A DNA stretch of 64,000 nucleotides from Leguminivora glycinivorella (taxonomy: Eukaryota; Arthropoda; Insecta; Lepidoptera; Tortricidae): positions 5,258,401 to 5,322,400 of the forward strand of contig NC_062980.1 of NCBI RefSeq assembly GCF_023078275.1, written 5' to 3'. A model generated the notes under the pieces. That model had not been told where the DNA came from. It was given only the letters and a program-made list of their open reading frames with translations, and made no database searches. Shown piece by piece: positions 49,101-58,600 of this stretch. The translations under genes and the position numbers were made by a program. Each line of letters begins with the position of its first letter. Within the stretch, counting starts at the first letter, position 1.

Positions 49101-52100
49101 TATCTCTATTCTTTTGTAAAATAGTTTCAGGTGTAAAAGGTTGGTAAACTTTTTCATTAAGTAGTATTCTATAAGTGGCCACCCTATTCTTAAACGCATT
49201 CTCAATTAATTGAACATCAATCCATTCTAAGTCAGATCTTATAACATTATTTTTATGAAGATTACTGTTTAAATGATTTTTAAAATATCTTTTAGACACT
49301 AACTTTTTACATACAGAACATTCAATTTCAGCATTATTATTTGTACTTACAATGACAGAAGGGGTTGGTTTAGATGACGTTGATGATGTAGGCTCAACAG
49401 CTAGGCGACTTTTCTTAACAGATACTTCTTCTTCTGTCTCTAAAACTGTAGCCGACCTTTTCAATCCACCTCCTATTTGAGAAGATCTAAAACAACGAAA
49501 ACATATACATTTATAAATACTCTGATGCGAGATATAATTAAAAATATTTAAATGTTACTTCATTTATACTAACTCAAATCTTTTCGACACTGCTGACAAT
49601 AGGCTTGCATCATTAAAACACCGTCAATTACATCTTCAGATACAGTTTTCTTCTTGGAATCGTTGATATAATGACCACTACATGGTGTAAAGTATGGTTT
49701 AATATCAAAATCTTCCACTAATGTAGAAGGTAACTTATTTTCTGTGTACCAGAGCCTTATACTGTTATGGAAACATTTTAAAATAAATTCTTTACTTAAT
49801 TGTGCAATCTTGTCACGAGGTAAAGTGGGACCAATATGATAGTAAGTAAAAACCATTTTGGAAATGAACGTCACAAATAAGTATTACAATTATTGAAGCA
49901 CGGTGGTAAAACACTGAATGATAACAATCTCAGATACCCCGTTTATATATGTGGGCTCTCCCACCTCACCATCAACGTAACAATAAGATCAAGTATCGCC
50001 TCGTTAAAAAACTATCCTATTGTTCAGCAGGTAATGGAATAATCGCTACAAGTAGAAACAAGATCCGGTCATAACAAGTTAAAACTCAACATGAAGCAGG
50101 TATTCGTTAAATGGTTTGAACATGCAGGAACATGAATATTTTAAGTGGAAATAACTTACGTCTCTCCGTGACATTGGCTCACAAGTCGGGCGGCTTCATA
50201 TAACTCTTCATCTAGTTCGATTACTTCACAGAGTCTTATAAGTTCCGCATCATAAACATCACAGTTCAGAGAATCCATTGTCAAGCGAAGCCGCCTCCCC
50301 ACATTGAGTTTCTGCGTTAAGTAATTCAATAAAGAGAATACATTTTATAAAACAAAGAGGGTTATTACATATTAACAAATGTAGTGGACCGACTTAACAC
50401 TTTTCGTCATTTTTAATGTGAAACAATGCAAAAGAATATCTTACAAGGAAATTTACTTAAATCATAAAAAGGAAAGATAAGAAATGTGAAACACTTTAAC
50501 ACTATCCTACTGCTATCGTTAAAAATTATATTTATCACTGTTTCTTATTATCTATAAAATATTTTACACATGTGTCCTTAGAAGCTAATTGTTTTGTAAT
50601 ATTATATACAATATTTCGCGTATTTTGTAATTCCAAGTCGTCTTCCAACGCAAAATACTTCAGTCTGACGTCCGCGTGCTTCCAGTGTTCCGTGGATGGG
50701 ATGTTTTTGATTGTTTGCATATCATATATCTCTATTTTAATTAAGTGAGATGAATACGCCCCATCATCTTGTCCAGATGATAAATTAGCCACGCCTTCTG
50801 GCGAACTTTTGCTTACATTCGAAGACCGTTTCAAGGTTTTACACTGCTTTTTAGGTCGTTCAAAGAAGCTGTCAATATTATTTCCAGGACGTTTCTTTGC
50901 GAGGGCTTGCTTAACTTTGAAACCAGCTGTACCTTCCTCATCGGTTGAATCACCCTGATTTTCCGGGTAGTAATAGTTCTTGAAAGTATTTTCAGAGAAC
51001 TGAAACAATGAAAGACAATATTTTAAACACTATTAACAATTCTATTAATTAAATACAAAGAACACTAGACGAAACAATATTATAAAAAGGCAATATGGGT
51101 TACAGTAATTTAAAAAGAAAAACATACTCACGTCCATTGTTGGATCTGTCTATAAACACTTCACTTTTGAACGCACACTCCACTTCTCTATATACCACAC
51201 TAGATACAAGGAGCTCTGGTACAGAAGGCTGCCTCTACAGGAATACTTATTCAGCCTCGACTCTCTTTGGCTTTTATACTCGTAATATGGTAGAGAGCAG
51301 GGGAACGTACCATAAATCTTGTTTCAACCAGTTCATCTTATACCTGAACGCAAACAATAAACTTTTTGTCATTTTACAATACAATAAACATCTATAATAA
51401 AGCAACTAAGTTGTTACAATAATAAATTCAAGTCACAAGAATTACCGGTGCGTTAGTCTAAAACATGTTTACACCAGTTAATGCTCTTTGTTAAATATGA
51501 ATAGAAAGTATCATGCCTTGACATGTTCGTCGAAGGATCTCTTTACCCAAAACCCGAATTATTCAAATAAACGGAAACAATAAATATATATTATCTTTAA
51601 AAATGCACAAAAGACATTTTTATTCACATAGAATTAGCCTTAAACATGTTTTAACCGGTTCTCAGTTTCTCACGTCGTAACAAGTTATTGAAAGTATGCA
51701 TTCTCTTAAACAATACACAAGTCATAAAAAATAATAATAGACATAGGTAAGTAAATTATTCAAAGAAGGTACAATAAATAAAGCAATTAAGCAAAAACGC
51801 AACTTCACAAAATTACCGAGGTTTATTCAGATACAAAACATTGAAATATATGTAAAAAAAGTTTGATAAGATGGGAAAGTAACTTTTATTAAGACGTAAT
51901 CAAAAAATTTACTTATTAATCATATGTACAAATTTGGTAATACAACAAAGAGATGTATGATAGAAATAGGTATAAGATATCATAAATATTCGAGAAAAAG
52001 AAAGATACGCTAGATAGGATCGTTAAGTTTAGGTATTTGGATAAACTTAAATGTAACTCAGAAGTTCTTAAGTTAAAACGTAATTATAATACATTTCATA

Positions 52101-52542
52101 AATACCTACATTTATAGAAATAAAAGTAAAAGTAGGTGAAACTCAGTTAGGTTTCATAAAGGTAAGTCTAGACTACTTAGGTTAACTAAGAGTAGGTTTT
52201 AATTAAATTTGGTTAGGTTACGAATGGAAAAGTTAGGTATTTTAATTAGGTTAGGTTAGGTTAGAATCGCAATCCATATGATTACAAAGTTATACTAAAA
52301 ATTAATTATAAAATACCTATCAGTATGAGACACAAGGAAAAGGTGTGCATGACACTGCCAGGTAGCTGGGTAGGGTAACAATGGTCTAGCGCAGAGTCCA
52401 GATCGAACAATAGAAAGGGTCGGTAATCCTTTTGTAACCGTCGTGCACAAGGTGTATTGTGTAAAGAACGTATTCTGTAAATACTAGAAGGAGGCTTCTG
52501 AGAGCGTCGGGACCCAGCGCAATGAATCTAAATGGGGGGCTA

Positions 52543-52621
<79 letters not shown>

Positions 52622-55600
52622 GTTTAGCAAGACCATGGATGGGCGGTGGTGGGGTCCTGGGAGCAGGCCCCAGACCCGGGCTGGTAACGGGGGTACCCTA
52701 CTACTATCACCCCCTTTTCACCCTTTTAAGGGTTAAATTTTCAAAAAACCTGAAACACGTCTTTAGTCATATGTTTTAGGATCCCTTCTGTGAAGTTTCG
52801 AATAAAACAGTGAAACTAACATTGTTTCCCCATACAAACTTTGAACCCCCATTTGACCCCCTTGGGAGGCGAATTTTGAAAAATCCTTTCTTAGTGCTCC
52901 TCTACACTATATAAGGAACCTACGTGCCAAATTTGACATCTCTAGGACCAGCGGTTTCGGCTGTGCGTTGATATGTCAGTCAGTCAGTCAATATCTTCTT
53001 TTATATATTTTTTTGATATTTAAACCCCATTGCACCACAACAGGGGAGAAGGTATTTCACTTCCGCCTCGTTAGATTTTATAAACGTTGTATTTATCGTG
53101 ATCAGCGACCCGATAAACCATAAAAACGATACCCATATTGATTTTTTGACTTTATCACCCCCTTTTCACCATTTTAGGAGTTAAATTTTCAAAAAACCTG
53201 AAACACGTATTCAGTCATATGTCTTAAGGAGCCTTCCTGTGAAGTTTCGAATAAAATAGGCAAACTAATCTTGTTTCCCCATACAAACTTTGAACCCCCA
53301 TTTGACCCCCTTAGGAGGTGAATTTTGAAAATTCCTTTCTTAGTGCTCCTCTACACTATATAAGGAACCTACGTGCCAAATTTGAAATCTCTAGAACCAG
53401 CGGTTTCGGCTGTGCGTTGATATGTCAGTCAGTCAGTCAGTCAGTCAGTCAGCTTCTTCTTTTATATATTTAGATTTTACAATTAGGTAATCAGCGAAAT
53501 AGTGTATAGTGGGCTTTATGGTTGCCACGGCCGCCATTGTTTTGGAAGCGGCCATGACACCATGGTCTGTCAAACTATATTTGAATTTATTATTATGTAT
53601 GATACACAGATATACAGACTACATCTCTGATATATGATAGACAGACGTTAATATACAAGTAGCGCTTTATTGACAACCGACACTTATGAACCTTTTAGAT
53701 AAAAAATGGCACATGTAATGATCTATTGTTTTACCTTAAAGAGAGTATTTGCAAGTATGTAAGTAAGTTTGAGTAATGTTCTTCAATTTATGGTTCCAAA
53801 TCTCCTGAGGAGTCTCAGAGATACATTGGGCACTCGTTCAATACGCTAAGGAAATACCTTTCGTGAGCCCCTGACTTCGCCACGCGCCATTCTGAGAGCC
53901 AGTTCAGGTGCTACCCTTCAGCAATAACATTCTAATATTGATTGGTAATGGGTTGTTAGACTCTAATGACTAATTTAATAAACATTGGCGAAAATTGCAG
54001 CTGACTGAGACAGGGCATCTTTAGTGCATACATTTGTCTGGTTTAAGTTTTATTATTATTAGCAACGTGAATGAAGGTGATGTTGATTGTCACAAATACA
54101 CGTAATATAATGCGAATTACCAACATTTATCATTAGTGGCGACCGGTGGAACTAATTTGACGTATGAGAATTAAAACAAAAAAACTAAAACGAATTTTCT
54201 TCACAATTTTATCATCAAGTATTCTTGGATTTCTTACGTGCCAAATAAAGAATGTAGAAGGTTGGCGAAACCTGAAAAGTATTTTGACAGTGACATAAGT
54301 GACATTGACAGCTGTGACATTGACGTATCTGTCGTAGTTTTTTAGGGTTCCGTAGTCAACTAGGAACCCTTATAGTTTCGCCATGTCTGTCTGTCCGTCC
54401 GTCCGTCCGTCCGTCCGTCCGTCCGTCCGTCCGTCCGTCCGTCCGCGGATAATCTCAGTAACCGTTAGCACTAGAAAGCTGAAATTTGGTACCAATATGT
54501 ATATTAATCACGCCAACAAAGTGCAAAAATAAAAAATGGAAAAAAATGTTTTATTAGGGTACCCCCCCTACATGTAAAGTGGGGGCTGATTTTTTTTTTC
54601 ATTCCAACCCCAACGTGTGATATATTGTTGGATAGGTATTTAAAAATGAATAAGGGTTTACTAAGATCGTTTTTTGATAATATTAATATTTTCGGAAATG
54701 ATCGCTCCTAAAGGAAAAAAAGTGCGTCCCCCCCCCCCCTCTAACTTTTGAACCATATGTTTAAAAAATATGAAAAAAATCACAAAAGTAGAACTTTATA
54801 AAGACTTTCTAGGAAAATTGTTTTGAACTTGATAGGTTCAGTAGTTTTTGAGAAAAATACGGAAAACTACGGAACCCTACACTGAGCGTGGCCCGACACG
54901 CTCTTGGCCGGTTTTTTTGGACTCGAATTAGCAATTGGAGTATAGATACATTTGCTAGTACTGTAGATGCTACCAAAACTGTAGCTGCATCGGCCGTAGA
55001 AACAGGCACTTCTTATTTAGGAAGTGCAAGAGGTACCTTATTATTATTGTGGGTTAATATTTTAGGATTTTTTTTATTCATTTTTTTTTTCATTTCTTTT
55101 TTGTAGACAATGTCGCTAATACAGTTCATAGCACTGTAGATGTAACAAAGAATGCTGCGGCTTCTGCCATTGAAAAGGGTTCAGCATTAGTCGGAAGTGC
55201 TAAAGGTACAAAAATATGGATTGTCTGATTATTACAAAAACATTTCTCAAAAATAAGAAGTAAATTACATCTTCAAACATTTTTATAGATACCGTTGCCA
55301 GTACTGTCGATGGTTCTAAAAATGTAGCCGCGTCTGCGGTTGAAACTGGTACTTCATATTTAGGAAGTGCGAGAGGTATTTCAAGTTTGTTTTGTGTTTT
55401 TTTTTTGTGAATATTTCATTTTTATTTATTTATAATTTAATTTGTAGATACTGTAGCAAACACAGTCCATGGCACTGTCGATGTAACAAAAAATGTAGCG
55501 GCTTCAGCAGTAGAAAAGGGCTCAGCGTTAGTAGGAAGTGCTAAAGGTATAAAATCATTCAACTTTATGAAGAAATATTTTAATTTTTTTCTTCATATCA

Positions 55601-58600
55601 TACATTGATACCGTTATTTTATATTGATAACGTTATTTGTAGATACTGTAGCCAGTACAGTTGATGCCACTAAAACCGCGGCAGCGACCGCTGTAGAAAC
55701 GGGCAGTTCATATTTAGGAAGTGCTAAAGGTACTAGTTTTTTATTATTCGTTCATATTGTAACTTTTTATTATTTCCTTTATTCATCTTTCGTCTTAAGT
55801 TAGGTTGTTTATAATATGAATATAACTTTTTGTTTATTATTATTTTAATATTATATTTTTAATTTTATACTTTTATTTATAGACTCCGTTGCCAACACTG
55901 TTCATAGTACTGTAGATGCGACAAAAAATTTGACTGCGTCTGCCGTTGAAAAAGGCACATCGTATGTAGGCGCTGCTAAAGGTACTCTATTCGAAATGAA
56001 ATAATTGGTTGATAAATTCAAATGTAATAAATTGGAATACTCATTATTAAAATTATTTGTAGATACCGTAGCGAGCACAATTTCTAGCACTGTAGACGCT
56101 ACTAAAAACGTGACTGCGTCAGCTATAGAGACCGGTTCCTCATTTGTAGGCAGTGCCAAAGGTAATTTATTTGTGTTAACGATTTAATATCCATCGTTTC
56201 CGTTTTGTTCGTTTTTATAAAATTATTTATTTTATTCTTTATGGTTACTTTATTTGTTTATATTATTTTTAGACACTCTTGCACATACTGTAGACGCAAC
56301 CAAAAACGCGGCGGCATCCGCTGTTGAAAAAGGATCATCTTTAGTAGGAAGTGCGAAAGGTACCACATTATCAAATATTGTTTGTGCCATTTTGTAATTA
56401 ACCCTTTCCATTATGGTACAGTTACATTTATTTCATAAAGCTAATAAAATAAGGGTAAAAAAATAAATGTTTAAGAAAAACGCATTAAATGCTTAATTAG
56501 AAAAGAAGTAATGATAGAAAAACATACACATATTTTATTTTTACGTTTGTTTTACTCGTTATTTTGTAGATACCGTAGCAAGCACAGTACAAAGCACTGT
56601 AGATACGACTAAGAGCTTTGCCGGTAACGTGGTCGATAAGGGAGCCTCGCTTGTTGGAAGCGCGAAAGGTACGCAAGCATTATCATACAAATGGCGCTAA
56701 AGTTATACCTACATACACAGTGTTTTTGTTAAATTCCGATAACTTCGGCGTTATGCGGCGCCTAAAAATACACACAGTTATTTGCTGCTGATAGTACAGT
56801 TGGAGGAAATAATTATAAGTATGACAGACAGTAATAATGTTGTTGTTACGAGTAAAGTGAAAACCTTATCGCACTAACATTAAATCAATTACTTCTTAGC
56901 ACTCGAAATAGTAGAATATTTTAAAACCAATAATCACTAACCACTTTTGTTTATTTAGGTACTTAATTATGGGATTTTATACAAAATGACTCAATTTAAT
57001 TTTGTGTTATCTCTTCTATAATATTGAATAGGAGTAGCGATGGCGGTTCTTTACTCTTAAAGTCTCTTATCCGGTGAAATGTATTGATAACTATTAGGGC
57101 ATCGTTAAATAATATACGACACATACCTACTGTACTATCTGCGAAATAAATATACTTAAAATAAAACAATCCTTCCTCGTACAACACTCAACAAGTTATC
57201 GGAATTTGCAGACACATTAGCACCCAGTATAGGCGAGGCAGGCGCGTGCGTCGTGATTCTCACAAAACAAACGAACGTAGCCATGTCTGTCGTTTCGCAT
57301 TGTTTATACTCGAGTGACCCTCTATCGTGGTCACCTTTGCACTTTATAGTGCTATAAATAGATTGCAGTGCAAGGTACAACAGAAGGCGTCTAATTATTG
57401 CATGCATTCCAAAATCATTTTATATTATGGGCTTACATTTGGTTACCTATAATAAAATTTATGCCGTACATTTTTTTAAATGTTTATTTCAACCTAGAAA
57501 ACATTGAGATCGTTACGAAATAAGCTCAACTAACCTTCTAAGCAATCTTTAAAAAAAAAACAATAATTTGTGTAGAATTAGAAAACAAAAAATCTACAAA
57601 ATGGACTGAAATTTAAGCTATGATTTCTGTCCAGAACTATTTTTTCCATAAATACTCCATAACAATCATGCTTGTTCTTACCAAACTAGCAAAATTCATT
57701 TGACTTTTAAGTTGCATGTTTATTTTTCTTCTTATATTTTCCACTAATTTACTTTTTTCCTGCACTTTCCGTAGACCTAACAAGCTCGATATATAGTACT
57801 GAAAATACTGAGGTTTCTTCAGAGGAAGTAAAGGATATTGTAGAGGATACTAATGGTAACTATTTTCTTTATTTCTTTGCTGAATCTTTCATGCACCTGC
57901 TTCCACATAAAACTAAATTCTTAGTCTTTTTCTCAATTTTCTTCATCTTTGCTTACAGTGATGTGCCGTCGAGTTTCATATTTTTTCTTCTATTTTGTTT
58001 TTCTAGTATCTGCAAAATAATTAATTCTCAATAACGTTCTCTACAAAATTTTAGACAAAAGTTGAAGATGTTCGACGATATATAAGAATTTGTTGGCTCA
58101 TGGAAATCACTATTACAAATTCAAAGCATTTTGTACACGATGCTCGATCAGGAAAATAATCTATGAATTAGCTTCAAATATGGCAGTATCGTTAAACCAT
58201 AAACGTCATAAATAATGTGTACGTATATTAATATATAATATAAAAAAGAACTAGTATCCCAAAAGAACTATAATTTCAGTTATGGAGAACGTAATCGAGA
58301 ACGATAACCATTCATCCTCTTATTTCTCGCAATTATCGACAAGGGCACATCACTATTTCTTTGCAATCACAGAACGCGTTCAAAATGGCATCTCATCCGC
58401 TTTGATCCAGAGCAATGGAGTCGCTGGCTTCCATGGTTTGTATCTGAAATGTGTCATACAGGTGTTGGTTACAGTTTGTACAATATGTTGTAAAAATTTG
58501 TAGATGGAATCCAAGGCAAATTCAGCTCTACAAAGGCTGAGGCGGCGGATAGCTGCAAGAAAGTCGCTGAAAATACGACTGGTACTTGAGTTGTCAGCGT

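Larger units (their letters stand above)
36965..52705 (-). mobile_element. Polinton/Maverick self-synthesising transposon
   Basis: 15,741 bp flanked by a 6-bp duplication, with terminal inverted repeats of about 2.29 kb whose ends read AGTAGTAGGG / CCCTACTACT. Internal genes, all on the minus strand: protein-primed DNA polymerase B, small ORF, packaging ATPase, 108-residue membrane-type protein, 281-residue conserved protein, chromodomain integrase, minor capsid, small virion-type protein (frameshifted), major capsid and protease. A further spliced gene lies within each terminal repeat. This is the full Polinton gene complement, and near-identical ends imply a recent insertion. Only one gene shows a clear lesion. 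It lies in intron 14 of the host repeat-protein gene. Confidence 0.96.
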
